A stretch of 64,000 nucleotides of DNA from Burkholderia territorii (GCF_902833055.1 NZ_CADFEJ010000001.1:434001-498000); one strand, 5' to 3'; shown: positions 1 through 8,961, numbered from the stretch's first letter. Numbers and translations: made by a program. The notes: a model not told the origin generated them from the sequence alone.

Positions 1-975
1 CTTGCGCACGATGTCGTGCGACGCCTGCGACTTGCGTTCGCTATCGCGGATGAAGATCGCGCACGCGGGCCGGCGCGGATTGTCCTCCGACCATTCGCTG
101 AGCGGGACCGAGCGGATCAGCACGCCGAGCGGCGGCTTGCCGGACGGGCGCGGCACGGCGAGCGCCTGCGCGACCGTCGGCGCGCCGCCCGCGCGTTCCG
201 CGAGCACCTGCCGGATCAGCTTCTGGAGCTTGCGGTCTTCCAGCGGATACGACGCCTCGAGCGCGCCGCCACGCACGCGCAGGCCGTCGCATTCGGCGAA
301 GATTTCGTCCGCGACGGAGTTGGTCTTCATGATCGTGCCGCGCTCGTCGAGAATCGCGGTGGCGACCAGCATGCGGTCGATCGTGCTCGCGTACAGCATG
401 CGCTCGGATTCGACCATCCCGAACTTCGCATGCAGGCGCACCGCGCGCTTCAGGTGCGGCAGCAACGCGTTGCAGGCGGCCTTGTCGGTCATGGAGAACG
501 CACGCCCATGATGCGGGCGGCACACGCGGAACCGGCATTCGGTCCCGTCGGGCGTGCGCAGGTCGGCGCCCATCAGGTGGCCGACGTCGAACGGCTCGAG
601 AAACTCGCGATACATCGCGCTGTCGCGCCACACGCCGACGCCGAGCAGCTCGTCGACGGTGACGACGCGATCGCTCGGCAGGTTCACGAACGGGTCGAGC
701 GCGTAATAGTAATTGTTGTACGACGCGACGCCCGGCAGCGGCGCGCCGTGCCCGGACGCATTGATCATCAGGCCCGCGTGACCGCTGGCCGGCCAGCGCA
801 GGATCATCGTCACGTAGTTCGCGTCCAGGTGCACGCGGATCCGTTCGAGCGCGCTGCCCCATGGCACGTCTTCCAGCGGGCCTTCGTAGATGGCCGCGAC
901 GAGCGCATCGAACTGCTCGAGCGACACGCTCGATCGGGCAAGGCTCGGGGAATGGGCCGGGGGCGCCGTGGTCAT
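1..975 (-). CDS. LuxR-type regulator, C-terminus cut off by window edge (TeiR-like candidate)
   Basis: The first 325 residues are visible; the reading frame is still open at base 1. The ATG at 975-973 is preceded by GGAGA about 7 bases away. The visible part is an N-terminal sensor-like domain without a recognisable autoinducer pocket, running into a PAS-like region (about residues 195-325) typical of stand-alone LuxR-family regulators whose helix-turn-helix is at the extreme C-terminus. That DNA-binding part would lie outside the window, so the family call is from overall style. By analogy with TeiR, a LuxR-type activator of steroid genes in Comamonas testosteroni, its position beside a steroid locus makes it the best candidate pathway regulator; this is inference. 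Confidence 0.6.
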   Translation of the reverse strand, partial: MTTAPPAHSPSLARSSVSLEQFDALVAAIYEGPLEDVPWGSALERIRVHLDANYVTMILRWPASGHAGLMINASGHGAPLPGVASYNNYYYALDPFVNLPSDRVVTVDELLGVGVWRDSAMYREFLEPFDVGHLMGADLRTPDGTECRFRVCRPHHGRAFSMTDKAACNALLPHLKRAVRLHAKFGMVESERMLYASTIDRMLVATAILDERGTIMKTNSVADEIFAECDGLRVRGGALEASYPLEDRKLQKLIRQVLAERAGGAPTVAQALAVPRPSGKPPLGVLIRSVPLSEWSEDNPRRPACAIFIRDSERKSQASHDIVRK

Positions 976-1213
976 CGGGGTTGTCTCCTGTTGCAGCCGC
1001 CGGGTCGCGGTGCGCCGGGCATGCTGGTGCGTGCATGCGCACGCGCTCCGGGCGGCGGTGCGCAGCGGCCTGCACCGGAATACGGTAGCGTGGCGACGCA
1101 TGCGCGACATACCACGAATGAGGGTGGCGGCACGCCCGATGCAAGCAATTTGTGAACTTCCGCGAAACGCCGTTCGTCTAAACGGCCCACCAATGCTTCT
1201 CGAGGAACACCAG

Positions 1214-1639
1214 ATGATTCGCAACGCCCGAATGTTGCTCGGCACGGCCGTGATCGCCGGCAGCACGCTGCTCGCCGGATGCCAGACCGACGCGGCCGTG
1301 ACGAACGACGCAAGCGCCGCGAACGCCACGAACGCCACGAACGCCACGAACGCGCGCGCCGATCGCCCGGCCGACGGCCGGCCCGTGACCAGGACCGTTT
1401 ATGTTGCACCGCAGACGGCACGCTGCACGGGCGTCGCGCCAATGGACTGCCTGCAGGTGCGCGGCAGCCCGGCCGAACCGTGGAGCCTGTGGTACGCGGG
1501 CATCGAGGGCTTTGCGTACCAGCCCGGCTATCAATACGTGCTGGAAGTCGACGAATACCGCGTCGCGCAGCCGCCGGCCGACGGGTCGTCGATCCGCTGG
1601 GTGCTCAAGCGTGTCGTCGAGCGCCGTCAGGTGAACTGA
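1214..1639 (+). CDS. DUF4377 lipoprotein
   Basis: Predicted 141-residue outer-envelope lipoprotein. A short signal peptide ends in the lipobox LLAGC (Cys23 would be lipidated). A low-complexity linker (NATNATNATN), encoded by a 9-base tandem repeat at about 1319-1348, leads into a DUF4377 domain from about residue 58 (TVYVAPQ, then CTG...MDCLQVR, EPWSLWY, IEGFAYQPGYQY). The ATG at 1214 gives the signal peptide directly; a frame extending upstream is unlikely to be translated. Function is unknown; the domain resembles those attached to META/HslJ-type proteins. It diverges from the LuxR gene and converges on mdtD. Confidence 0.8.
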   Translation: MIRNARMLLGTAVIAGSTLLAGCQTDAAVTNDASAANATNATNATNARADRPADGRPVTRTVYVAPQTARCTGVAPMDCLQVRGSPAEPWSLWYAGIEGFAYQPGYQYVLEVDEYRVAQPPADGSSIRWVLKRVVERRQVN

Positions 1640-1663
1640 CAGCGCGCGCGCTTGCGGCGCCGC

Positions 1664-3052
1664 TTACGCGGACGGCCGCGGCGCGACCGGCTTCGGCGGG
1701 GCGGCGGTGTCGATCCGCCGGAACACGACGGACGACAGCAGCGTGACCGCGCCCATGCAGACGAACGACAGCACGAAGCCCTTCGCCATCGAGCCCCAAT
1801 ACGCGGCGAACAGGTTCACGAGCCCGCCGCCGATCGACACGCCGAGGCCCATCGCCAGCATCTGCATCATCGTAAACAGGCTGTTGCCGCTGCCGGCGTC
1901 GGCGTGCGACAGCCCCTTGAGCGTCACGGCGTTCATCGCGGCGAACTGCATCGAGTTCGCGGCGCCGAACACGATCAGCAATGCAATCTCCAGCACCGGC
2001 GCGGGCCGTGCCGAAACCAGCGCGAACCCCGCGATCGCGCAGCCGACGATGCCCGTGTTCACGACCAGGAAGGTCGCATAGCCGAAACGTTTCGCGAGCG
2101 GCGCGATCCAGCGCTTCGCGATCACGCCGGCGATCGCGGCCGGCAGCATCATCATCCCCGACTGCAGCGGCGTATAACCGAGCTGCACCTGCATCAGCAA
2201 CGGCAGCATGAACGGCACCGCGCTCGTGCCGATGCGGCACAGCAGGTTGCCGAGCAGCCCCGAACCGAAGTTCGGCTCGCGGAACAACCCGAGCCGGAAC
2301 AGCGGCTGCGCGCGGCGCCGCGCATGCGGCAGGTACGCGAGCGCACTCGCCACGCCCAGCACGGCGAGCCCGGCCGCCCAGCCGGTGCGGTGCGCGGGCA
2401 TCGGCGGATCGATCGCCAGCGACAGCGCGATCATCGCCGCCGACAGCAGCGCGCAGCCGACGAAGTCGAACGGCGGCGGCTGCGTCGCCTGATCGTGCGG
2501 CAGGAAGCGCTGTACCGCGATGAAGCCCGCGACGCCGACCGGCACATTCACGATGAACACCCAGTGCCAGGAAATCGCCTGCGTGAGCCAGCCGCCTAGC
2601 GTCGGCCCGACGATCGGGCCGAGCTGCCCGGCGATCGACACGAAAGCGATCGCCGCGACGTACCGTTCGCCCGGCACGCGGCGCAACACCGCGAGGCGCC
2701 CGATCGGCAGCAGCATCGAGCCGCCGATGCCCTGCACGGCGCGCGCGACGACGAGCTGGCCGAGCGTGTGCGACGCCGCGCAGCCGATCGACGCGAGCGA
2801 GAACACCAGGATCGCGAGCGAGAACACGCGGCGCGTGCCGAACCGGTCGGCGAGCCAGCCGGACGCCGGCGTGAGCATCGCCATCGTCAGCGTGTAGACG
2901 ACCACGACCGGCTGCATCGCGAGCGGCGACGCATGCAGGCTTTGCGCGATCGACGGCAGCGCGGTATTGACGATCGTCGTGTCGAGCGACTGCATGAAGA
3001 ACGCGGCGGCGACGATCCACAGCAGCGCGGAGTGTGAGGGTTCGCGGGACAT
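1664..3052 (-). CDS. mdtD: MFS multidrug transporter, MdtD-like (DHA2 family)
   Basis: A 462-residue inner-membrane proton/drug antiporter of the 14-helix DHA2 type. The N-terminus (FFMQSLDTTIVNTALPSIA) and the motif-A loop (GWLADRFGTRRVF) match E. coli MdtD closely, and the length agrees (about 470). Helix-5 motif C is visible as GQLGPIVGPTLGGWL. The ATG at 3052 starts just before the first helix; the longer open frame upstream is arginine/proline-rich and was not used. The nearest minus-strand gene upstream is a VOC protein 283 bases away, so it probably has its own promoter. Substrate cannot be read from sequence; a link to steroid efflux would be speculation. Confidence 0.85.
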   Translation of the reverse strand: MSREPSHSALLWIVAAAFFMQSLDTTIVNTALPSIAQSLHASPLAMQPVVVVYTLTMAMLTPASGWLADRFGTRRVFSLAILVFSLASIGCAASHTLGQLVVARAVQGIGGSMLLPIGRLAVLRRVPGERYVAAIAFVSIAGQLGPIVGPTLGGWLTQAISWHWVFIVNVPVGVAGFIAVQRFLPHDQATQPPPFDFVGCALLSAAMIALSLAIDPPMPAHRTGWAAGLAVLGVASALAYLPHARRRAQPLFRLGLFREPNFGSGLLGNLLCRIGTSAVPFMLPLLMQVQLGYTPLQSGMMMLPAAIAGVIAKRWIAPLAKRFGYATFLVVNTGIVGCAIAGFALVSARPAPVLEIALLIVFGAANSMQFAAMNAVTLKGLSHADAGSGNSLFTMMQMLAMGLGVSIGGGLVNLFAAYWGSMAKGFVLSFVCMGAVTLLSSVVFRRIDTAAPPKPVAPRPSA

Positions 3053-3335
3053 GACGAAACGGGAAGTGCGGCGACCGGCGCGGCGGCGACGTGACGGGCG
3101 ACGCGGCCCGGCAGGCTCGCGCCGGCGCAGGGCCGGTCTACAAGCGCTCGATGGTACCGGTTCCTGCGGCCGTCGGGAAGTTGCCCGTGGGCATTCGTCG
3201 TCATCGGAATGGGCGATGGCGCGGCGCGGGATGTCCGGTCCCGTACGGCTCAGTGCCGAGCCCGCCCGTACCGGTCGCATCCGGCCCGGTTCCCGCTCGC
3301 CGGATCGCGCGGCATGCGCGCCGCGCGTGGCCGCA

Positions 3336-3686
3336 TCACGCCGCGCGTTTCTGCGAAATCACCAGCAGCGCGCCGTTCCTGTCCTCCAGCACCGCGCGGT
3401 ATTCGTGCGGCCCGGCCTGCACCGGCACGCGCACCGACGCGCCTGCCTTCACGACCCGCGCCATCGCCGCGTAAAGGTCGTCGTCCTCGTCCACGCGCAG
3501 TGTGAGGGCCGCGCGTTCGACGATCTGCTCGTCGCCGGCCACCAGCGCGATCGTCAGCGGGCCGCCGTCGAGCGCGCAATAGCGATCGCCGTCGCGGAAC
3601 TTCACGTTCAGGCCCAGCCCGTCGACGAACAGCGGCAAGGCCGTGTCGATGTCGTCGACCGGGTACAGCAGCATCGATACCTTCAT
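3336..3686 (-). CDS. VOC (glyoxalase/bleomycin-resistance) superfamily protein
   Basis: A 116-residue single-domain VOC protein with the usual beta-alpha-beta-beta-beta halves: it starts MKVSMLLYPVDDIDTALPLF and ends with the second-half strand GALLVISQ. The ATG at 3686 has a GGGAGAG ribosome-binding site about 5 bases upstream. The family includes metal-dependent isomerases, dioxygenases and antibiotic-binding proteins; ligands cannot be assigned safely here. It is transcribed away from the LLM oxidoreductase at 3946 across a 259-base divergent region, which places a regulatory region between them. No specific steroid role can be given. Confidence 0.75.
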   Translation of the reverse strand: MKVSMLLYPVDDIDTALPLFVDGLGLNVKFRDGDRYCALDGGPLTIALVAGDEQIVERAALTLRVDEDDDLYAAMARVVKAGASVRVPVQAGPHEYRAVLEDRNGALLVISQKRAA

Positions 3687-3767
3687 TCGCTCTCTCCCTT
3701 GTCGTGATGTGTACGGCACGCATCGCGCCGTCGTCCGATGCTAGCGCGCGGTGCCGGCCGCCACGCA

Positions 3768-3833
3768 GTCTGTTCGGATGACGGTGAAACCCCTCTGTCC
3801 CCGCGCGCACGCCGTTACTCCAAACAGACGATG
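3768..3833. promoter_or_regulatory. Candidate operator region in divergent spacer
   Basis: The 259-base spacer between the VOC gene and the LLM/hsaA genes holds an inverted repeat, GTCTGTT (3768-3774) and AACAGAC (3823-3829). The right arm sits inside AACAGACGATG, which recurs exactly at 16815-16825 upstream of hsaC. This may be a shared pathway operator, but the repeats are short and the arms widely spaced, so it is only a candidate. Confidence 0.25.
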
Positions 3834-3945
3834 CCCGGGCACGCCCGCGCGCCGACACTCCCATCCGTGGACCGTCGCTATTCGTCCGTATCGTGCGGGC
3901 GGCTGCACGACCCCGACTCGTCCAACACACATGGAGACGCACGCA

Positions 3946-5085
3946 ATGAAGTTTTCCCTCATCTACGAAGCCCAGACCACCGACGCATCGCGCGAGGGCG
4001 ACCACCGGGTGTTCAAGGAGACGGTCGAGCAGGCGCTGCTGGCCGAGCAGGTCGGCTTCGACACGATCTGGTGCGTGGAGCACACGTCGCTGACCAACTA
4101 TGCGCACATGAGCGCGCCGGAAACCTTCCTTGCGTACCTGGCCGGCCGCACGACGCGCATCGGCCTCGGTCACGGCGTCGTGTGCCTGCCGCCGGCGATG
4201 AACCATCCGATCAAGGTCGCCGAGCGCGTCGCGCTGCTCGACATCCTGTCGGGCGGCCGCGTGCATTTCGGCGTCGGCAAGGGCGGCAGCCAGCAGGAAG
4301 CGGGCGCGTTCGGCTACGACCTCAACGAACTGCAGCCGATGATCGACGAGTCGATGTACCTGGTGCCGAAGATGTTCGTGCAGGACGAGATCGAGCACGA
4401 CGGCAAGTACATCAAGATCCCGAAGCGTCCGATCCACCCGAAGCCGTTCCAGGATCCGCATCCGCCGATGTACCTCGCCTGCACGAACACCGATGCGCTG
4501 CTGCGTGCCGGCCAGCGCGGGATGGGCGCGCTGGTGCTCGGCTTCGGCGGCCCGGACGAAGTCGCGAAGAAGAACGCGATCTACCGCGACGCATGGGCGA
4601 GCCGCAAGCCGGAAGACCAGGTGGGCTTCCGCCCGACCCAGCACCTCGCGGCGCTGTGCCCGACGGTCGTGATGGCCGACGGCCAGAAGGCCCGCAAGAT
4701 CGGCATCCGCGGCCAGCGCTACTTCATGGAATCGCTCGCGTACTGGTACACGGGCGGCGAGCGTCCGGACCCGGCGAAGTGGGGCGACGACCTCGTGCAG
4801 GCCGACACCGGCGAAATGGTGATCCGTTCGCGCTTCGCGTCGGAGGAAGTCGTCGTGAACTTCGCCGATCCGGCGCTCGCGATGATGAACCCGAACCATG
4901 CGTACGGCACGGTGGACGACTGCATCGGCTACGTGGGCCGGCTGCAGGAAGCGGGCGTCGACGAAGTGCTGTTCCTCTGCCAGATGGGCACGGTGCCGCA
5001 CGACGCGCAGATGGAAACGATCCGCAACATCGGCGAGCACGTGATCCCGTTCTTCAACAAGGAGAAGGCGCGCGCCTGCGCATAA
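3946..5085 (+). CDS. LLM-class flavin-dependent oxidoreductase (bacterial-luciferase-like)
   Basis: A 379-residue TIM-barrel flavoprotein of the luciferase-like monooxygenase class, using reduced FMN (or F420) to oxidise a small organic substrate. The N-terminus MKFSLIYEAQ, the strand AEQVGFDTIWCVEH, and LDILSGGRVHFGVGKGG with its phosphate-binding turn are diagnostic. The ATG at 3946 is preferred over the in-frame ATG at 3931 because GGAGAC lies 7 bases upstream. It precedes hsaA by 176 bases on the same strand and may share its promoter; a hairpin at about 5115-5132 lies between. Mycobacterial cholesterol regulons also contain an LLM enzyme (Rv3520c) of unclear role. The substrate here is unknown, perhaps a steroid ring or side-chain ketone. 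Confidence 0.8.
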   Translation: MKFSLIYEAQTTDASREGDHRVFKETVEQALLAEQVGFDTIWCVEHTSLTNYAHMSAPETFLAYLAGRTTRIGLGHGVVCLPPAMNHPIKVAERVALLDILSGGRVHFGVGKGGSQQEAGAFGYDLNELQPMIDESMYLVPKMFVQDEIEHDGKYIKIPKRPIHPKPFQDPHPPMYLACTNTDALLRAGQRGMGALVLGFGGPDEVAKKNAIYRDAWASRKPEDQVGFRPTQHLAALCPTVVMADGQKARKIGIRGQRYFMESLAYWYTGGERPDPAKWGDDLVQADTGEMVIRSRFASEEVVVNFADPALAMMNPNHAYGTVDDCIGYVGRLQEAGVDEVLFLCQMGTVPHDAQMETIRNIGEHVIPFFNKEKARACA

Positions 5086-5261
5086 GGCCGGGCGAGCCGC
5101 GCCGCGCCGCGCCCGTCGTCCCTTCGGACGATGCGCCGCGCCCGCGCGAGCCCGACCATCGCCGGCAGGAGCCCTCGCTCGCGGCGCCGGCCGCGACGAA
5201 CCACTTGGAGAGAGACCGGGGTGAGCGCCGCCGCGCGCGCCCCGCATCACAGGAGACATTC

Positions 5262-6455
5262 GTGCACCGCGACAACGATTCGAACGCACTGGCCGCCACC
5301 CTGATCGCCCGGGCCGAGGCGCTGGCGCCGACCCTTGCCGGCCGCGCCGCGCAGGCGGACGCGCAGGGCCGCATCCCGGCCGAGACGGTCGCCGACATGC
5401 AGGCCGCCGGCTTCTTCAAGGTGCTGCAGCCGAAGCGCTACGGCGGCTACGAGCTCGATCCGCAGACCTTCTTCGACATCCAGATGGCGCTCGCGCGCGG
5501 CTGCATGTCGACGGCATGGGTGTACGGCGTGGTCGGCGTGCACAACTGGCAGCTCGCGCTGTTCGACGAACGCGCGCAGCAGGACGTATGGGGCAAGGAC
5601 CCCGCGACGCTGATCGCGTCGACCTACATGCCGGTCGGCCGCGTGACGCCGGTCGAAGGCGGCTTCCGGCTGTCCGGCCACTGGAAGTTCTCGAGCGGCA
5701 GCGAATTGTGCGACTGGGTGTTCCTCGGCGCGCTGGTGCCGCCGGCCGAGGCCGGCCAGCCGCCGGAATACCGAACCTTCCTGCTGCCGAAATCCGACTA
5801 CCGGATCCAGCAGGACTGGGACGTGCTCGGCCTGCGCGCGACCGGCAGCCACGACATCGTCGTCGACGACGCGTTCGTGCCCGCGTACCGCACGCACAAG
5901 GCGCTCGACGGGATGATGGGCACGAGCCCCGGCCTGGCCGTCAACGACGCGCCGCTGTTCAAGCTGCCGTTCGCGCAGATCTTCGTGCGTGCGGTCTGCA
6001 CGTCGTGCATCGGCGCGTTGCAGGGCGCGCTCGACGATTTCACCGGCTATGCGGCCACGCGCGTGTCGGCCAACAGCGGTGCGAAGACGACCGACGATCC
6101 GGGCGCGCAGAGCGCGTGTGCGAACGCGGCCGTCGCGATCGACGAGATGAAGGTGCTGCTCAAGCGCAATTTCGCGGAGCTGATGGCGTCGGTGACGGGC
6201 GGGCCGGCCGTGTCGATCGAGCGCCGCGTGCATTTCCGCTACCAGTCCGCGCAGGTCGCCGAGCGCTGTGCGCAGGCCGCGAACGCGCTGCTGCGCTATG
6301 CGGGCGGCAACGGCATCTATCACCGCAATCCGCTGGTGCGCCGCTTTCTCGACCTGCATGCGGCCCGCGCGCACTACGCGAACAACGTGGATCGCTTCGG
6401 CCAGAACCTCGGCGCCGTGATGCTCGGCCGCGAGAACACCGACTACTTCATCTGA
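5262..6455 (+). CDS. hsaA: HsaA-like 3-HSA hydroxylase, oxygenase component (group D flavin monooxygenase)
   Basis: A 397-residue protein with the acyl-CoA-dehydrogenase fold used by two-component flavin monooxygenases. It aligns by eye with M. tuberculosis HsaA along its length: GFFKVLQPKRYGG, STAWVYGVVGVHNWQLALFD, KFSSGSELCDW, GLRATGSHDIVVDD. HsaA hydroxylates 3-HSA to the catechol 3,4-DHSA, using reduced flavin supplied by HsaB, encoded at 8223. Start is GTG at 5262, with AGGAGA 5 bases upstream; no ATG fits. The stop lies 10 bases before kstD, so they are co-transcribed. An ordinary fatty-acid dehydrogenase is less likely given the match and neighbours. Confidence 0.9.
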   Translation: MHRDNDSNALAATLIARAEALAPTLAGRAAQADAQGRIPAETVADMQAAGFFKVLQPKRYGGYELDPQTFFDIQMALARGCMSTAWVYGVVGVHNWQLALFDERAQQDVWGKDPATLIASTYMPVGRVTPVEGGFRLSGHWKFSSGSELCDWVFLGALVPPAEAGQPPEYRTFLLPKSDYRIQQDWDVLGLRATGSHDIVVDDAFVPAYRTHKALDGMMGTSPGLAVNDAPLFKLPFAQIFVRAVCTSCIGALQGALDDFTGYAATRVSANSGAKTTDDPGAQSACANAAVAIDEMKVLLKRNFAELMASVTGGPAVSIERRVHFRYQSAQVAERCAQAANALLRYAGGNGIYHRNPLVRRFLDLHAARAHYANNVDRFGQNLGAVMLGRENTDYFI

Positions 6456-6465
6456 CGAGGCCGCG

Positions 6466-8226
6466 ATGAACGACACGCAAGCGCAGCAATACGTGTTCGA
6501 CGTCGTGGTCGTCGGCTCGGGCGCGGGCGCGCTGCTCGCGGCATGCCGCGCGGCCGACCGCGGACTGTCCGTCGTCGTGATCGAGAAGACGGCGCTGTAC
6601 GGCGGCACGTCGGCGGTCTCGGGCGGCGGCATCTGGATACCGTGCAATCACCATATCGCGGAGCTCGGCGCGACCGATACGCGCGAGGCCGCGCGCCGCT
6701 ATCTCGACGCGTGCACGGCCGGCGCATCGTCGCGCGAGCGGCTCGACGCGTATCTCGACCAGGCGCCCGAGATGTTGCGTTACCTCGAAACGAAGACGCC
6801 GGTGCGCTACCAGGCGCTGCCGAAGTACGCGGACTATTTCCAGAAGCTGCCGGGCGCGATGCCGGGCTATCGGGCGCTCGATCCGCTGCCGTTCGACGGT
6901 GCGCTGCTCGGCGACGAGCTCGACCGGCTGCGTCCGCCGTCGCCCGGCACGTTGATCGGCGGCCGCGTGGCCGTGACGTCGAAGGAGGCGCATACGCTGT
7001 TTTCGCGCGGGCCGGGCTTCATGAAGCTCGCGATCGCGCAGTTCGGCCGCTACTGGCTCGATGTCGACGTGCGCCGCCGCACGCGGCGCGACCGGCGCCT
7101 GACGCTCGGCAATGCGTTGATCGGCGGGCTGCGCCGTGCGCTGCTCGAGCGCAACGTGCCCGTCTGGCTCGACACGCCGATGCGCGATCTGCTCGACGTG
7201 GACGGCCGCGTGACGGGCGTGCGCGCGCAGCGCTTCGGGCAGCCGGTGACGATTGTCGCGCGGCGCGGCGTGATCCTCGGCGCGGGCGGTTTCGAGCGCA
7301 ACCAGCCGATGCGCGAACGCTACCTGCCGCACCCGACGCAGATGCAATGGAGCGCGACGCCGCCGGCCAACACCGGCGACGCGATCGCCGAAGGTCATCG
7401 GCTCGGTGGCGCGCTCGCGTTGATGGAACACGTCTGGGGCGCGCCGACGGTCGGCGTCGCGGGCGAGGAGAAGCAGCGCGCGCTGTTCGTCGAGCGCAAC
7501 CTGCCGGGCTGCGTGATCGTCAACGGTCTCGGCCGGCGTTTCGTCAACGAAGCCGCGCCGTATTCGGAATTCGTGCCGGCGATGTACCGCGACCATGCGC
7601 GCACCGGCGCGTGCGTGCCGGCGTGGATGGTGTTCGACGCGCGCTTTCGCCGCAAGTATCCGTGCGGACCGATCATGCCGGCGTCGATGATGCCCGACTC
7701 GCGCATTCCCGATGCATTCCGCGACGTGCTCGTGAAGGCCGACACGATCGATGCGCTCGCCGCGCGGATCGGCGTCGATGCGGCCGGGCTGCACGACACG
7801 CTGCGCGACATCGCGCGCTATGCGGCAACCGGGATCGACGAAGCGTTCGGCAAGGGCGACAACCTGTTCGACACGTACTACGGCGACCCGACGAGCCAGC
7901 CGAATCCGTGCCTCGGGCCGGTCGACGAGGCACCGTTCTATGCAGTGCGAATCGATGCGGGCGACATCGGCACGAAGGGCGGGCTCGTTACCGACGCGCA
8001 CGCGCGCGTGCTGCGCGCCGACGGCGCGCCGATCGCTGGCCTGTATGCGATCGGCAACACCAGTGCATCGGTGATGGGCACGAGCTATCCCGGCGCGGGC
8101 TCGACGCTCGGTCCGGCGATGACCTTCGGGTTCATCGCGGCCGATCACCTGGCCGCGCAGGCGGCCGACGCCGGAGGCCGGTCCAACCAGCCCTCCACGA
8201 CCCAACTTGACGGAGTCCAATCATGA
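6466..8226 (+). CDS. kstD: 3-ketosteroid delta1-dehydrogenase family FAD enzyme (KstD-like)
   Basis: A 586-residue FAD-dependent dehydrogenase. The N-terminal Rossmann motif VVVGSGAGALLAA is at about residues 11-23, followed by YGGTSAVSGGGIWIP, typical of KstD and flavocytochrome-c-like proteins. Near the C-terminus SYPGAGSTLGPAMTFG matches the region that carries a substrate-binding Tyr and Gly in Rhodococcus KstD1. KstD puts the 1,2-double bond in ring A; with 9alpha-hydroxylation this makes ring B open spontaneously. It sits between hsaA and hsaB and overlaps hsaB by ATGA, so translation is coupled. Length is slightly above the usual 510-570. A related 3-ketosteroid-delta4-(5alpha)-dehydrogenase is the main alternative. 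Confidence 0.85.
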   Translation: MNDTQAQQYVFDVVVVGSGAGALLAACRAADRGLSVVVIEKTALYGGTSAVSGGGIWIPCNHHIAELGATDTREAARRYLDACTAGASSRERLDAYLDQAPEMLRYLETKTPVRYQALPKYADYFQKLPGAMPGYRALDPLPFDGALLGDELDRLRPPSPGTLIGGRVAVTSKEAHTLFSRGPGFMKLAIAQFGRYWLDVDVRRRTRRDRRLTLGNALIGGLRRALLERNVPVWLDTPMRDLLDVDGRVTGVRAQRFGQPVTIVARRGVILGAGGFERNQPMRERYLPHPTQMQWSATPPANTGDAIAEGHRLGGALALMEHVWGAPTVGVAGEEKQRALFVERNLPGCVIVNGLGRRFVNEAAPYSEFVPAMYRDHARTGACVPAWMVFDARFRRKYPCGPIMPASMMPDSRIPDAFRDVLVKADTIDALAARIGVDAAGLHDTLRDIARYAATGIDEAFGKGDNLFDTYYGDPTSQPNPCLGPVDEAPFYAVRIDAGDIGTKGGLVTDAHARVLRADGAPIAGLYAIGNTSASVMGTSYPGAGSTLGPAMTFGFIAADHLAAQAADAGGRSNQPSTTQLDGVQS

Positions 8227-8741
8227 GCGATCTCACTACCCATCCGCTGCGCACCGACATGCTGCTCGCGATGCGCCGTCTCGCGCGCTCCGTCACGGTC
8301 ATCAGCAGCGTGCACGACGGCCGGCGCTACTCGATGTCCGCGACGGCGGTCGATTCGCTGTCGACCGATCCGCCGTCGCTGCTGATCTGCATCAACCGCA
8401 ATGCGTCGCTGTATCCGCCGCTCGATGCGGGCGCGCCGTTCTGCGTGAATGTGCTGTCCGCACGCCACGAGGGCATCGCGATCGACTGCAGCGGCCGCCT
8501 GAAGGGCGAGGCGCGCTTCACGACCGGCGAGTGGCGCGCGTCGCCACTCGGCGTCCCGTATCTGCACGATTCGCAGGCGAGCCTCGTGTGCGAGCAGGAC
8601 GGCCGTTTCGAATACGGCACGCATACGGTGTTCATCGGGCGAATCCGCGAAGTGCTGATGAGCGGCGACGTCGATCCGCTCGTTTATCTCGACGGTGCGT
8701 ACACGACGCCCGGCGCGCCCGCGAACCGTGCGGCCGCGTGA
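8223..8741 (+). CDS. hsaB: HsaB-like flavin reductase component
   Basis: A 172-residue protein of the flavin-reductase-like domain family (HpaC/HsaB group). It supplies reduced flavin to a partner oxygenase using NADH. Visible landmarks are RLARSVTVISS near the N-terminus, MSATAVDSLSTDPPSLLICINRN (flavin-binding strand and loop), FCVNVLSARHEGIA, and the C-terminal FIGRIREV strand. The ATG at 8223 overlaps the kstD stop (ATGA). Its place next to kstD and hsaA identifies the likely partner as HsaA. Residues specific to FMN or FAD preference cannot be read with certainty. Confidence 0.88.
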   Translation: MSDLTTHPLRTDMLLAMRRLARSVTVISSVHDGRRYSMSATAVDSLSTDPPSLLICINRNASLYPPLDAGAPFCVNVLSARHEGIAIDCSGRLKGEARFTTGEWRASPLGVPYLHDSQASLVCEQDGRFEYGTHTVFIGRIREVLMSGDVDPLVYLDGAYTTPGAPANRAAA

Positions 8742-8780
8742 CGGCGGCGCGCGTTTCATCGCATCGGAAAGGGACGACTC

Positions 8781-8951
8781 ATGACACGCAGACTGAACCG
8801 CCATATCTGGAACGGTGCGGACACAACTATTTTTCAAGAGCTCGTGCAGTTGATCGGTGCTGCTGCAACGCAGGTGCTGAACGCGTTCGCATGCATCGCG
8901 CCGGCGCTCGCGTCGAACCTGGCGCGGAGCCGTGCGCCCGGTACGCCATGA
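8781..8951 (+). CDS. Short hypothetical ORF between hsaB and kshB
   Basis: A 56-codon open frame with a purine-rich site (GGAAAGGG) about 8 bases before its ATG. It ends 10 bases before the kshB start, and the kshB ribosome-binding site immediately follows its stop. The predicted peptide begins MTRRLNRHIWNG and has an amphipathic or weakly hydrophobic middle (FQELVQLIGAAATQVLNAF). No family is recognised. The fit between hsaB and kshB suggests a real coupled small gene, but AT-richer codons around 8820-8840 differ from the neighbours, so a decayed remnant is also possible. Confidence 0.45.
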   Translation: MTRRLNRHIWNGADTTIFQELVQLIGAAATQVLNAFACIAPALASNLARSRAPGTP

Positions 8952-8961
8952 GGAGCCGGCG

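Noticed and set aside
41-1144. 367-residue minus-strand frame overlapping the LuxR gene
   Set aside because: It is an off-frame reading of the regulator; its Arg/Ala-rich product has no domains, while the 975-start frame is coherent.
5115-5132. Hairpin between the LLM gene and hsaA as a terminator
   Set aside because: Stem is only seven base pairs and lacks a T-run; co-transcription remains plausible.
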